A program made the position numbers and the translations under genes. The notes under the pieces were generated by a model. It saw nothing but the letters and a program-made list of their open reading frames with translations. It made no database searches and had not been told where the DNA came from. A stretch of DNA of 58,691 nt, from positions 1 through 58,691 of the forward strand of contig NZ_JACLAU010000021.1 of the NCBI RefSeq assembly GCF_014230305.1, written 5' to 3'. Source of the stretch: Novosphingobium aerophilum (GTDB taxonomy: Bacteria; Pseudomonadota; Alphaproteobacteria; Sphingomonadales; Sphingomonadaceae). The first letter of the stretch is position 1. Each line of letters starts with the position of its first letter. Of this stretch, positions 9,517 to 19,704 are shown piece by piece.

Positions 9517-10287
9517 TCAGGGCACCAGCTCGAACTGCACCTGCACCGTCACGGTCATCTGCAGCTCGCCGGCCTGGACCGGGCTGGAGGGCGCCGGGGC
9601 GGCCTCCATCGCCGCCATCCGGTACATCACCGGCTGGGGCGGCTGCCACCCGCCGCTCTCGCTGATCGACACGATCCGCCCCACGCGCAGCCCGGCGGCC
9701 CTGGCATAGAGCTCGGCCCGGGCGCGGGCCTTGGTCATGGCGGTGGTGCGCGCCTCGTCCTGGGCCGGATCGGGATTGTCCACCTCGAACCCCGGCCCGT
9801 TGACCTGGTTCGCCCCGGCCGAGACCAGCGCGTCGATCACCTTGCCCAGATCGCCGAGGTTGCGGTGGCGGACCGAGACCGAATTGTTGGCCTGATAGCC
9901 GATGATCCTCGGCTGGGCCGGTTCCATCGTGCCGTCGGGCAGGTTGCGCTGCGGCTGGTAGACCGGGCTGAGTGACAGGTTGCTGGTCTGGATGTCCTTG
10001 TCGGCGACGCCCGCCTTCTTCAGCGCGGCGATCACCCGGGTCATGTCGGCGGCGTTGGCGCGCAGCGCCTCGCTGGCCGTGGTCCCCTGGCTGACCACCC
10101 CGGCGCTGAAGGTGGCGACATCGGGCGCCCGGGTCACGCGGCCCTCGGCCGAGAGCGAGAGCAGGGTCGGCGCGACCGCAGCGGGTGACGGACGCGGGGC
10201 GGTCTGGGCCTGCACCGCAATCGGCAAGGCACCGAGCACTGCGGCTCCGGCAAGGGCGGTGGCTAGCGTGAAGGGGCGCAGGGTCAT
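9517..10287 (-). CDS. Periplasmic SIMPL-domain (DUF541) protein
   Basis: A 256-residue exported protein with a signal peptide (residues 1-28, ending AVQAQ) and the SIMPL/DUF541 pattern: LSLSAEGRVTRAPDVATF, then DIQTSNLSLSPVYQP and the C-terminal strand VTVQVQFELVP. Family members are small periplasmic or outer-membrane proteins (YggE and BP26 are examples) linked to oxidative stress; the molecular activity is not established. It lies downstream of the GNAT gene on the same strand. Confidence 0.88.
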   Translation of the reverse strand: MTLRPFTLATALAGAAVLGALPIAVQAQTAPRPSPAAVAPTLLSLSAEGRVTRAPDVATFSAGVVSQGTTASEALRANAADMTRVIAALKKAGVADKDIQTSNLSLSPVYQPQRNLPDGTMEPAQPRIIGYQANNSVSVRHRNLGDLGKVIDALVSAGANQVNGPGFEVDNPDPAQDEARTTAMTKARARAELYARAAGLRVGRIVSISESGGWQPPQPVMYRMAAMEAAPAPSSPVQAGELQMTVTVQVQFELVP

Positions 10288-10373
10288 GTCCGTCTCCCGA
10301 ATTGGCTTGGGTCCGATGCTTGGCCGAAGCGAGGTTGCGTCACGATGAACCGTGCTCCCGGGCCAGCCTTCGC

Positions 10374-10886
10374 TCAGGTGAGCACGCGATCGAGCACGAT
10401 CATCCGGAAGTCCTGGCCCTCGGCCAGGTCATAGGGAAAGGGGCGGATCTCCCCGGTCTGGCGATAGCCGCGCCGCTCGTAGTAGGCGATCAGCTCGGGG
10501 CGACGGTCGATCACCGTCATCTCCATGATCTCGGCCCCGAACAGCCGGCGCGCGGCGGCCTCGGCCTCGGCGATCAGGCGGCGGCCCAGTCCTGCGGCCT
10601 GCAGCGAGGGCGCCACCGACAGCATGCCGAGATAGCAATGCCGCGGCGGCTTGGCGGTGATCGCCACCGTGCCGATCAACCGCCCTTCAGCCTCCGCCGC
10701 CAGCATGTGGTGGCCGGGCTGGCTGATCTGGCCGGCCACCTCCTCGTCCGAGGTGCGCTCGCCGCTGAGCAGATGGGCCTCGTTGGTCCAGCCCTGCCGG
10801 GCGGTGTCGCCGCGGTAGGCGCTTTCGACAAGGGCGCGGATCGCCGGCACGTCGGCCGGCATGGCGATGCGGAACGATACGTCCAT
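10374..10886 (-). CDS. GNAT-family N-acetyltransferase
   Basis: A 170-residue acetyltransferase of the GNAT fold. The acetyl-CoA binding loop is visible as LGRRLIAEAEAAARR (consensus Q/RxxGxG/A, from about residue 100), followed by the C-terminal YYERRGYRQTGE strand typical of the family. The substrate cannot be read from the sequence. It starts five bases after the pyrF stop, so both are probably on one transcript. Confidence 0.9.
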   Translation of the reverse strand: MDVSFRIAMPADVPAIRALVESAYRGDTARQGWTNEAHLLSGERTSDEEVAGQISQPGHHMLAAEAEGRLIGTVAITAKPPRHCYLGMLSVAPSLQAAGLGRRLIAEAEAAARRLFGAEIMEMTVIDRRPELIAYYERRGYRQTGEIRPFPYDLAEGQDFRMIVLDRVLT

Positions 10887-10891
10887 CGCGT

Positions 10892-11563
10892 TCAGAGCGT
10901 GCCTTCGATCGCCCGGGCGGCGGCGACGGGGTCCTCGGCGCGGCTGATCGGGCGGCCGATCACCAGCACGCTGGCCCCGGCATCGCGCGCCTGGCGCGGG
11001 GTCACGGCGCGCTTCTGATCCCCAAGGGCGGCTTCGGCCGGGCGCAGGCCGGGCACCACGAAGTAGCCGTTCTTCCAGCGCCGGTGCACCTCGCCGACCT
11101 CGTGTCCGGAACAGACGATCCCGTCGAGCCCGGCCTCGGCGGCGAGGTCGGCCAGGCGCAGCACCTGATCGTGCGACGATCCGCCCACCCCGGTGGCGGC
11201 CAGATCGCTGTCATCCAGGCTGGTCAGCACCGTCACCGCGACGACCTTGCAATGCTCGCCCGCGGCCGCCTTGGCATCCTCCATCATCGCCCGGCCACCA
11301 CTGGCGTGAACCGTGACGATCGCCGGCTCGAGCACGTGGATCGCCTGCATCGCGCCCGCGACCGTGTTCGGAATGTCATGCAGCTTGAGGTCGAGGAAGA
11401 TCGGCAGGCCGACCTTGGCGACCTCGTGCACGCCATGATGGCCGTGGGCGCAGAAGAACTCCAGCCCCAGCTTGAGCCCGCCGATGTGCCCTTTGACCTT
11501 CTGGGCCAGGGCGATTGCGGCATCCAGCCGGGGCAGGTCGAGGGCAAGATAGATCGGGTTCAT
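10892..11563 (-). CDS. pyrF: Orotidine-5'-phosphate decarboxylase
   Basis: PyrF makes UMP from OMP, the last step of de novo pyrimidine synthesis. The 223-residue barrel has the catalytic DLKLHDIPNTV motif, the N-terminal substrate Asp/Lys pair (LALDLPRLD, GGLKLGLEFF), and the C-terminal VIGRPISRAEDP phosphate loop. It follows a LapA-like gene with a 30-base gap and precedes the GNAT gene by five bases. Confidence 0.97.
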   Translation of the reverse strand: MNPIYLALDLPRLDAAIALAQKVKGHIGGLKLGLEFFCAHGHHGVHEVAKVGLPIFLDLKLHDIPNTVAGAMQAIHVLEPAIVTVHASGGRAMMEDAKAAAGEHCKVVAVTVLTSLDDSDLAATGVGGSSHDQVLRLADLAAEAGLDGIVCSGHEVGEVHRRWKNGYFVVPGLRPAEAALGDQKRAVTPRQARDAGASVLVIGRPISRAEDPVAAARAIEGTL

Positions 11564-11593
11564 GCGGGCTCCGGCTGGTCAGGTCGCCTGGTG

Positions 11594-11902
11594 TCAGGTG
11601 GCGGGCGTTTCCCCGGATTGCGCGGCGGCGTCAAGCTGGGTGGAGGACAGCGCGGCGGAGGGCTGGCGCGTCACCGCCTCCAGCGCATTGATCCGCCGCC
11701 GCCAGCGCCAGCGCCCGGCCTGGTGCAGCAGCCACATCGGCAGCAGCCCGGCGAGGAACGACAGGATCACCAGCGCGGGCAGGCGGGTCTCCCAGACCAG
11801 ATCCTCCCAGATGCGGACGGTCACCGGAGTCCAGTTGGTGACCGAGAACAGCACCAGTGCGATCAGCAGCACGGCCCAGACGATCGTGCGGATCATCCGC
11901 AT
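11594..11902 (-). CDS. LapA-domain (DUF1049) inner-membrane protein
   Basis: A 102-residue protein with two hydrophobic segments (about residues 4-22 and 42-60) separated by a short loop, then a basic WRWRRRINALE stretch and a polar tail. This matches the lipopolysaccharide assembly protein A/DUF1049 family, which in enterobacteria acts in LPS assembly with LapB. It heads the lapA-pyrF group on the minus strand. No lapB partner is seen here. Confidence 0.82.
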   Translation of the reverse strand: MRMIRTIVWAVLLIALVLFSVTNWTPVTVRIWEDLVWETRLPALVILSFLAGLLPMWLLHQAGRWRWRRRINALEAVTRQPSAALSSTQLDAAAQSGETPAT

Positions 11903-12096
11903 GGCTTGGTGTCCTTTCTCCGCTTCCCGGCGACGATGCTAGGCGGGAACGCGCGGTAAGGGAAGGGTGCCCGGGCGATGGGGGTGGGGCGGCGGCTATC
12001 GCCCGGGAATGGACGTGAGTCGAAAAAGACCAAAGCAAAACAGGATCGGCTCAGCCTGGGCGGGGTTGGGATGTCCGACGATCATGCCACGAGGGC

Positions 12097-12312
12097 CTAG
12101 CCATCGGTAGGCCCAGGGTCCGCTCCCCCTCTCGGGTTCGCCTTTGCTCGCCACAGGCGGTCCAGAACGTGTTGCCATCCGATCGTGAAGCACGGCAACA
12201 TGAAGCAAACCAGGGCAACCAGCGACTTGTCGAGCTTTGGGGGTGAGAACAGCCGCGAAAGCACCAGCACCCACACGACAAAGGGTAAAGCGTCCCTTAC
12301 GAAAAGCCTCAT
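12097..12312 (-). CDS. Small two-helix membrane protein of unknown function
   Basis: A 71-residue product, MRLFVRDALPFVVWVLVLSR and onward, with hydrophobic spans at about 8-22 and 30-46 and a basic then acidic soluble tail. The ATG at 12312 has a GAGGGA ribosome site about seven bases upstream, which supports it as a real gene although it is short. I do not recognise the family. It lies downstream of gloB on the same strand, 56 bases away. Confidence 0.6.
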   Translation of the reverse strand: MRLFVRDALPFVVWVLVLSRLFSPPKLDKSLVALVCFMLPCFTIGWQHVLDRLWRAKANPRGGADPGPTDG

Positions 12313-12368
12313 GGTGAGTCCCTCGGGCTGATGTGATTGCGGCAGGACAGTATTGGTCTGCGTCGGCC

Positions 12369-13127
12369 CTAGAACCCGTCCTTCGCGGCTCTCAGCGCGG
12401 CGAAGGTCTCGACCGGAGAGCCGCCGCCCCAGCGGGTCCGGAGGGCGGGGTCGTCGGCGCGGAGGAAGGGGTTGGTGGCGATTTCGCGGGCGAGCGGCAT
12501 CGGGACGGTGGGGCGGCCCTCGGCGCGCAGCCGCGTCACCTCGGCGGCATAGGCCTGCAGCGCGGCATTGTCCGGATCGGCGTGGACCGCGAAGCGCGCG
12601 TTCGAGGCGGTGTATTCGTGCGCGCAGTGCAGCAGGGTGGCGGCGGGCAGCGCGCGCAGGCGCAGCAGGCTGGCCCAGAACTGATCCGGTGTGCCCTCGA
12701 ACATCCGCCCGCAGCCCAGCGCGAACAGCGCATCGCCGACAAAGGCCAGCGCGGCGGACGGAACGTGATAGGCGATATGACCCAGCGTATGGCCGCCCAC
12801 GTCGATCACCTCGGCCGCGACCTGGCCCAGCCGGACCATGTCCCCCTGGCTCACCGTGCGGTCCACCGCGGCGATCTTCGCGGCATCGCCCGCCGGGGCG
12901 GTGACGGTGCAGCCGGTCGCGGCCTTGATCGCGGCGTTTCCGCCCGCGTGATCGGGGTGCCAGTGGGTGTTCCAGATCTGGGTGATCCGCCAGCCTCGCC
13001 CCTCGGCCTCGCGCAGGTAGGCCTCGGCATCGGGCGTGTCGATCGCCGCGGTCTCGCCGCTGGCCGGATCGTGCAGCAGGTATCCGTAATTGTCGGACAG
13101 GCAGGGAAACTGGTGAACCTGGAGCAT
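12369..13127 (-). CDS. gloB: Hydroxyacylglutathione hydrolase (glyoxalase II)
   Basis: GloB hydrolyses S-lactoylglutathione in methylglyoxal detoxification. The 252-residue metallo-beta-lactamase-fold protein has the metal motif THWHPDHAGG, the second ligand region GGHTLGHI and the glyoxalase II HEYTASNARFA signature near residue 160. I chose the ATG at 13127 (MLQVHQFPCLSDNYGYL), which has a GAGAGG ribosome site; the longer frame adds an unrelated Pro/Arg stretch. Confidence 0.96.
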   Translation of the reverse strand: MLQVHQFPCLSDNYGYLLHDPASGETAAIDTPDAEAYLREAEGRGWRITQIWNTHWHPDHAGGNAAIKAATGCTVTAPAGDAAKIAAVDRTVSQGDMVRLGQVAAEVIDVGGHTLGHIAYHVPSAALAFVGDALFALGCGRMFEGTPDQFWASLLRLRALPAATLLHCAHEYTASNARFAVHADPDNAALQAYAAEVTRLRAEGRPTVPMPLAREIATNPFLRADDPALRTRWGGGSPVETFAALRAAKDGF

Positions 13128-13213
13128 GGGGAACCTCTCTGCCCGCGAAGGTAGGGAAAGCGGGGGGATTAGGAAAGGGCGGGGCGTGGAGCGCGGGCAC
13201 TCCGCCGCCAACG

Positions 13214-13244
13214 AAAAAGCCCGCCCGGATCGCTCCGGGCGGGC
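13214..13244 (-). terminator. Rho-independent terminator of rpsA
   Basis: Read on the minus strand, a perfect 11-bp GC stem (GCCCGCCCGGA with TCCGGGCGGGC) and a 4-base loop are followed by TTTTT. It lies 33 bases after the rpsA stop. Confidence 0.92.
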
Positions 13245-13276
13245 CTTTCTGTTCAGCCGGTTGGCTTCGGCCAGGC

Positions 13277-14992
<1,716 letters not shown>

Positions 14993-15424
14993 GGTGGGTT
15001 CCTACTCTGTGCTGTTTCCGGCCAGGCGGTTGTCTCCGCCGGTCTTTCCTCCACGCACCGCCCCATGCGGACGTGGGCCAAAAAGGGCCGAACCGCCGCG
15101 GCGACCGAATGTCATCCGCGGCATCCCGCAGACCGGATTCGGCCCGCAGGACCGGCGGCGCTTAGGCGCGCGATGTCGGAATTGCAAGGAAAATGGGGGC
15201 CAAACCTGAACCGGTTGACACGGTTGACACAGTACTGGGCGGAAAATGCGACGGGGCGAGCGGGGGCGGTGCGGGCGGGGGCGTTGGCGGTCGGGGAGGA
15301 GATGGGCCGGCATCGCGCCAGCCTAGCGCCGGGCCGCCCCTGTAGGACAGCGTGCGGCCCCGAGCGGGTGAGGAACCCGGGCGATCCGGGCCGCATGGCG
15401 CGCTGTCCCGAGGCGGTCCGTTTG
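14993..15424. other. rpsA upstream region without a recognised gene
   Basis: This stretch holds the rpsA leader and promoter region. The only open frames are shadow-like, with low-complexity Pro/Arg content. A direct repeat CGGTTGACA occurs twice at 15212-15229; each copy contains a TTGACA hexamer, but it points away from rpsA and I see no matching -10 box. Confidence 0.5.
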
Positions 15425-15650
15425 CGCCCGAAGTCGGACCTTTGTTTCCTCCCCGGTACGGGGAGGGGGACCACCGAAGGTGGTGGAGGGGCACTCTCCT
15501 TGGGGCACGGCAGCTGGTCAAGGCGGGGTGCCCCTCCACCATCCTGCCCGCAGGGCAGTTTACCCTGAGCGGCCGGCCTGCCGGCCAGCCGAAGGGGATG
15601 GTCCCCCTCCCCCGGTGGGGGAGGATTTGAAAACGTCCGCTCCCCACCCA
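15425..15650. repeat. Nested-hairpin palindromic repeat, copy B
   Basis: Near-identical, in inverted orientation, to copy C at 43388-43565, including the outer flanks (CGCCCGAAGTCGGAC at one end and CCGCTCCCCACCCA at the other). It has the arms TCCTCCCC-GGTAC-GGGGAGG, a side hairpin ACCACC-GAA-GGTGGT, a variable centre, then the complementary half. One side hairpin is expanded by about 50 bases, including GGCCGGCCTGCCGGCC, relative to copy C. It lies 40 bases from the end of the patatin gene. Confidence 0.9.
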
Positions 15651-15690
15651 GACCCGCCTATGGTCCGATCCGGCAGAGGCCAATCCCGCG

Positions 15691-17142
15691 CTACTCCAGC
15701 CGGGCCCACTGCGTCACGGCCGGGTGGTTGCGGCCATAGTCGATCAGGCAGCGCATGTAGCGGGCGTGGAATTCCAGCGGATGGTCGCGCCGCTTGTCCT
15801 CGGCCTGCCATTCGCCGCAGGTCGCCTCGCGCGGGGTCTCGCCGGGCAGGGCCACCGTGGCGCGGTGAGCGAGGTAGCCCTGCGGGCCCGGTTGCATGCG
15901 GGCGATCTCGGGATTGAGCCCATTGCGCGCGCCCTCGCTGCGCGACCAGTAGACCGAGGCGACGTAGGACTGGTTGATCAGCACCGACAGCGAGCGGAAG
16001 GCCAGGCTGTCGAAACGCCAGCGCGGGTTCGGGTTGGGGCAGGGCGCCAGGGTGCACTGCGGGCCGACCTGCAGCGTGCCGTTGATCAGCATGAACAGGT
16101 GATCCCGCGCCTCGCCCCGCGCATCGGTGCGGCGGTTGGCGGCGAAGACCTTGTCGAGCGGGCGCAGGAACACCCCGAAGCGCGCACCGCCATCGATGAA
16201 CATCTTGCCGTCGATGAATACCGGCGCGGCGGCGATCGGCACCGAGGACGAGGCGATCAGCGCCTCGATATAGCAGTGCTTCAGCGCATCGGCGCGGGGC
16301 CGGTCCTCCAGCGTGTCGGCCGCCACCCAGGCCCGGGCATAGGCCCCCAGGTCGAACACCACCAGATCGCCGCTGTCCATCTCGACCGCGCCGACCAGCA
16401 GGCTGCGGTTGCCCTCGTTGTCGCTCGCCTCGCGGGCAATGGCGTGAATCCGGGTGGGGTAATCGCCCAGCGGTCCGTGGTAGGGCGCCGTCAGCAGGCG
16501 GTCGAGCAGGCCGCGCAGCGGATCGAGCGTGGCCAGCGTGCCGCGCCGGGCCAGCGAGATCGCCCCGCGCACCGGATGGTCGTCCAGCCCGCGCGAGACC
16601 AGCGGGCGGAGCAGCTCGCGCTCGCGCACGATCGAGTAGGACTGCACCAGCGCCTCGGGATCGTCGATAAAGGCGAAGGAGGCCTGCAGCGCGCCGGTGG
16701 AGATGCCGGTGACCACGCGGAAGCGCGGCAGCCCGGTCTTGCGCGGCTGGCCCGCGGGAGGGGGCTGGAGATCGGCGTTGACCGTCCGCAGCTTGCCCCA
16801 CTGCGACAGGAAGCCCGCCCCGAAGGCGCCGTCCTCGCTCCCGCCCGAGAGCAGCAGCAGCGAGTTGCTGACCGCTTCCTCGCGCGGGGCATAGGGGTGC
16901 AGGTTGCCAGACTTGTAGGCCCGCTCCAGCGCGGCATCGAGCGCCTGGGCGTCGGTCGGGCGGAGCGTTTCGGCGGCGCCGTCCGGCTGCCGTGTCCCGG
17001 CCTCGGGATCGATCGCCAGGCGATAGGCGAACTCCGGCGCGGTGCAACGCAGCGCGGGCGTGCCGGCATATTGCACCGGCCTGATCGCGCAGCCGCCCAG
17101 CAGCAGGCAGGCAGCAGTCAGCAAAGCAGCCCATGAGCGCAT
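15691..17142 (-). CDS. Patatin-like phospholipase lipoprotein
   Basis: A 483-residue predicted lipoprotein acyl-hydrolase. It begins with a lipoprotein signal peptide whose lipobox is LLGGC (Cys about residue 18). The patatin fold follows: an oxyanion-type GGSEDGAFGAGF segment, the nucleophile elbow GISTG, and the catalytic Asp in FIDGGARFG. The Ser-Asp dyad of the family is therefore complete. The substrate is unknown, probably membrane lipids or esters at the periplasmic face. The ATG at 17142 is set by the signal peptide. It lies between cmk and rpsA, which are usually neighbours, and has no overlap with either, so it looks like an insertion into that order. Confidence 0.88.
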   Translation of the reverse strand: MRSWAALLTAACLLLGGCAIRPVQYAGTPALRCTAPEFAYRLAIDPEAGTRQPDGAAETLRPTDAQALDAALERAYKSGNLHPYAPREEAVSNSLLLLSGGSEDGAFGAGFLSQWGKLRTVNADLQPPPAGQPRKTGLPRFRVVTGISTGALQASFAFIDDPEALVQSYSIVRERELLRPLVSRGLDDHPVRGAISLARRGTLATLDPLRGLLDRLLTAPYHGPLGDYPTRIHAIAREASDNEGNRSLLVGAVEMDSGDLVVFDLGAYARAWVAADTLEDRPRADALKHCYIEALIASSSVPIAAAPVFIDGKMFIDGGARFGVFLRPLDKVFAANRRTDARGEARDHLFMLINGTLQVGPQCTLAPCPNPNPRWRFDSLAFRSLSVLINQSYVASVYWSRSEGARNGLNPEIARMQPGPQGYLAHRATVALPGETPREATCGEWQAEDKRRDHPLEFHARYMRCLIDYGRNHPAVTQWARLE

Positions 17143-17201
17143 GGTGTTCCCCCCGATATCCGTGCGACCCTGCGGCGCTGCGGCCGCTTCTCCGGTTTGG
17201 C

Positions 17202-17852
17202 TTAGCGGTTCAGCCGCGCCTCGACCAGCCGGATCGCGGCGGCGACCGCCTCGTCGCGCGACAGGCTGGAGGTGTCGAGCGTCACCGCGTCGGGCGCGGC
17301 GACCAGCGGGGCGGCGCTGCGCGACCGGTCGCGCAGGTCGCGCGCGGCGAGGTCGGCCTCGATCGCGTCGAGCGTGACGGGTTCGCCCCGGGCCTGCATT
17401 TCCAGGAAGCGCCGCTCGGCACGCGCGGCGACGCTGGCCGTGACGAACAGCTTGGCCAGCGCCTCGGGCGCGATCACCGTGCCGATGTCGCGCCCGTCGA
17501 GCACCGCGCCGCCGGGCCGCAGCGCAAAGGCGCGCTGCCGCTCGTACAGGGCCTGACGCACCGCCGGATGGATCGAGACCCGGCTGGCCAGACCGCCGGT
17601 CTCCTCGCTGCGCAGCGCGGGATCGCTCAGCAGGGAATCGGGAAAGCGCGTCGCGGCGAGGGCCTGGGCGGGATCGTCCGGGTTGCCGCCATCCTGCTGG
17701 CATTGCCGCCCGACCGCGCGATAGAGCAGCCCGGTGTCGAGGTGGGGCAGGCCGAAATGGGCGGCGAGCGCCTTGGCGATGGTCCCCTTGCCCGAAGCGG
17801 TGGGGCCGTCGACGGCGATGATCCGGGGGACGATGAGGCCGGCCCCGCTCAC
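17202..17852 (-). CDS. cmk: (d)CMP kinase
   Basis: Cmk phosphorylates CMP and dCMP. The 216-residue protein has the P-loop DGPTASGKGT, the DTGLLYRAVG segment, DGRDIGTVIAP for nucleotide monophosphate binding, and RDLRDRSRSAAPL. The start is a GTG at 17852-17850, four bases overlapping the stop of the upstream membrane-protein gene (GTGA). The frame extends further upstream only as a shadow of that gene. Confidence 0.95.
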   Translation of the reverse strand: MSGAGLIVPRIIAVDGPTASGKGTIAKALAAHFGLPHLDTGLLYRAVGRQCQQDGGNPDDPAQALAATRFPDSLLSDPALRSEETGGLASRVSIHPAVRQALYERQRAFALRPGGAVLDGRDIGTVIAPEALAKLFVTASVAARAERRFLEMQARGEPVTLDAIEADLAARDLRDRSRSAAPLVAAPDAVTLDTSSLSRDEAVAAAIRLVEARLNR

Positions 17853-18112
17853 GCCGCGCGCCCCTGGCGGACCGCCTTGACCAGACCCCAGATCGCGATC
17901 GCCGACCAGAAGGCCTCCAGCACCAGCGAGGCGGGGTTGAGGTTGACCAGCAGCGAGACCGTCAGCAGCTGCGATCCCGCCAGGTTGAGCCCATGCTGGA
18001 CATAGGGATTGGGCGCGGCCTTGCCGGTGCCATAGGCATAGGCGACGACAATGCAGGCCATGCCGGCAAAGCCGCAGAGATTGGCCAGGGTCTCGCCGAT
18101 CGGCAGGATCAT
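17849..18112 (-). CDS. CBU_0592-family small membrane protein
   Basis: An 87-residue protein with three hydrophobic segments (about residues 10-26, 40-58 and 63-79) and the pattern GYxG...YAYGTGKAAPNPYVQHGLNLAGS seen in the CBU_0592-like family of unknown function. It is locked between aroA and cmk: its ATG overlaps the aroA stop (ATGA) and its stop overlaps the cmk GTG (GTGA). It is therefore translated from the same message. No molecular role is known to me. Confidence 0.8.
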   Translation of the reverse strand: MILPIGETLANLCGFAGMACIVVAYAYGTGKAAPNPYVQHGLNLAGSQLLTVSLLVNLNPASLVLEAFWSAIAIWGLVKAVRQGRAA

Positions 18113-19482
18113 GTGTCGGCCAGCCCGTCGAGCAGGCTTTCGAACACGGGAAAACTGGTGGCGATCGGGCGGATGTCGTCCACCTCCACCCCGGCGCGGC
18201 TGGCGAGGCCGGCGACGGCCATGGACATGGCGATGCGATGGTCGAGGTGCGTGGTGACCGCGGCACCCTCGGGCGTGCCGGGCAGGGGATCGCCGCCGGT
18301 GCCGTCGATGATCAGGCCGTCCGCGGTCTCGGTCACGGTCGCCCCGGCGAGTTCGAGCGCGGCGCGCATCGCGGAAATCCGGTCGGACTCCTTGACCCGC
18401 AGCTCCTCCAGCCCGGTGGTGACGGTGCGCCCGCGGGCGAGGGCGGCGGCGACGAACAGCACGGGGAACTCGTCGACCATGCTCGGCACCACGGCCGGAT
18501 CGACCGCGATCCCGGTCAGCGCGGAATGGCGCACGTGGAGATCGGCCACCGGCTCGCCGCCGACCTCGCGCCGGTCCAGCTCGTCGATCTGGCCGCCCAT
18601 CTGCCGCAGCACGTCGAACAGCGCCGCGCGGGTGGGGTTGAGGCCGACGTTCTCGATGACCAGATCCGATCCCGGCACCAGCAGTCCGGCGACGACAAAG
18701 AAGGCCGCCGATGAGGGATCGCCCGGTACCACGATCTGCTGCGGCCGGAACTCGGCCTCGCCGCGGACCCGGATCACCCGCGTTCCATCGGGTTCGACCT
18801 CCACCTCCAGCTCGGCCCCGAAGCCCTTGAGCATGCGTTCGGAATGGTCACGGGTCGGCACCGGTTCGATCACCGTGGTGATCCCCGGGGTGTTGAGTCC
18901 GGCCAGCAGGATCGCGCTCTTGACCTGGGCCGAGGCGACCGGGAGGCGGTATGCGATCGGCACGGCGGGCGCCGCGCCGCGCATCATCAGCGGCAGGGTC
19001 TGGCTTCCCCTGGCCCCCGGCGAGGCGGTGAAATCGGCCCCCATCAGGGACAGCGGCTCGATCACCCGGCCCATCGGGCGCTTGGACAGGCTGGCATCGC
19101 CGATGAAGCTGGCGGTGATCGCATGGCTGGCGACCAGGCCCATCAGCAGCCGGGTCGACGTGCCGGAATTGCCCATGTCGAGCGCCTGCTGCGGTTGGAG
19201 CAGCCCGCCCACGCCGACCCCGTGGATCGACCAGGTGCCGTCGGCCTCGCGGGTGATCGACGCGCCCATCGCCCGCATCGCGGCGGCGGTGGAGAGCACG
19301 TCCTCGCCCTCGAGCAGGCCGGTCACGCGGGTTTCCCCCACGGCAAGGGCGCCCAGCATGATCGAGCGGTGGCTGATCGACTTGTCGCCCGGCACGCGGA
19401 TCCGGCCCTTCAGCGGCCCGGCGGGGGCGAAGCGGCGGGGGCGGCCGGACGAAGCAGTCGTGGCGGGGTCGGCGGAGCTCAC
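18109..19482 (-). CDS. aroA: 3-phosphoshikimate 1-carboxyvinyltransferase (EPSP synthase)
   Basis: AroA joins PEP to shikimate-3-phosphate in the aromatic amino-acid pathway. From a GTG at 19482 the protein has 457 residues. It shows the shikimate-3-phosphate motif GDKSISHRSIMLGALA, the LDMGNSGTSTRLLMGL loop, and the C-terminal DHRIAMSMAVAGL. An in-frame ATG 135 bases further upstream would add a poorly conserved N-terminus, so I prefer the GTG, although no strong ribosome site decides it. First gene of aroA-membrane protein-cmk. Confidence 0.95.
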   Translation of the reverse strand: MSSADPATTASSGRPRRFAPAGPLKGRIRVPGDKSISHRSIMLGALAVGETRVTGLLEGEDVLSTAAAMRAMGASITREADGTWSIHGVGVGGLLQPQQALDMGNSGTSTRLLMGLVASHAITASFIGDASLSKRPMGRVIEPLSLMGADFTASPGARGSQTLPLMMRGAAPAVPIAYRLPVASAQVKSAILLAGLNTPGITTVIEPVPTRDHSERMLKGFGAELEVEVEPDGTRVIRVRGEAEFRPQQIVVPGDPSSAAFFVVAGLLVPGSDLVIENVGLNPTRAALFDVLRQMGGQIDELDRREVGGEPVADLHVRHSALTGIAVDPAVVPSMVDEFPVLFVAAALARGRTVTTGLEELRVKESDRISAMRAALELAGATVTETADGLIIDGTGGDPLPGTPEGAAVTTHLDHRIAMSMAVAGLASRAGVEVDDIRPIATSFPVFESLLDGLADT

Positions 19483-19704
19483 GCAGGCGGTCTTTCTCGA
19501 AAGGAGGGCCGTAAAGCGCGCGGCTTTTGACAGCGCGCACCGGCTATGGCAAGGCGCGCGCCCTGTTGATGGCCCCAGCTGAAATCGTATTGGTCGGATT
19601 CGAATGGTCTGAATCAATCCGGTTGATTTATCCGCCCGGCCTTCCCATCAACGCGAACGGTTTTCGGGTCCGCGCATCGGCACGGGCCAAGACGAGGAAT
19701 TGCA

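Noticed and set aside
12097..13200. A 367-residue frame spanning gloB and the small membrane gene
   Set aside because: It reads gloB in the wrong frame; only its last 71 codons coincide with a supported small gene.
15212..15229. Twin CGGTTGACA as an rpsA promoter
   Set aside because: It is on the plus strand, pointing away from rpsA, with no -10 match.
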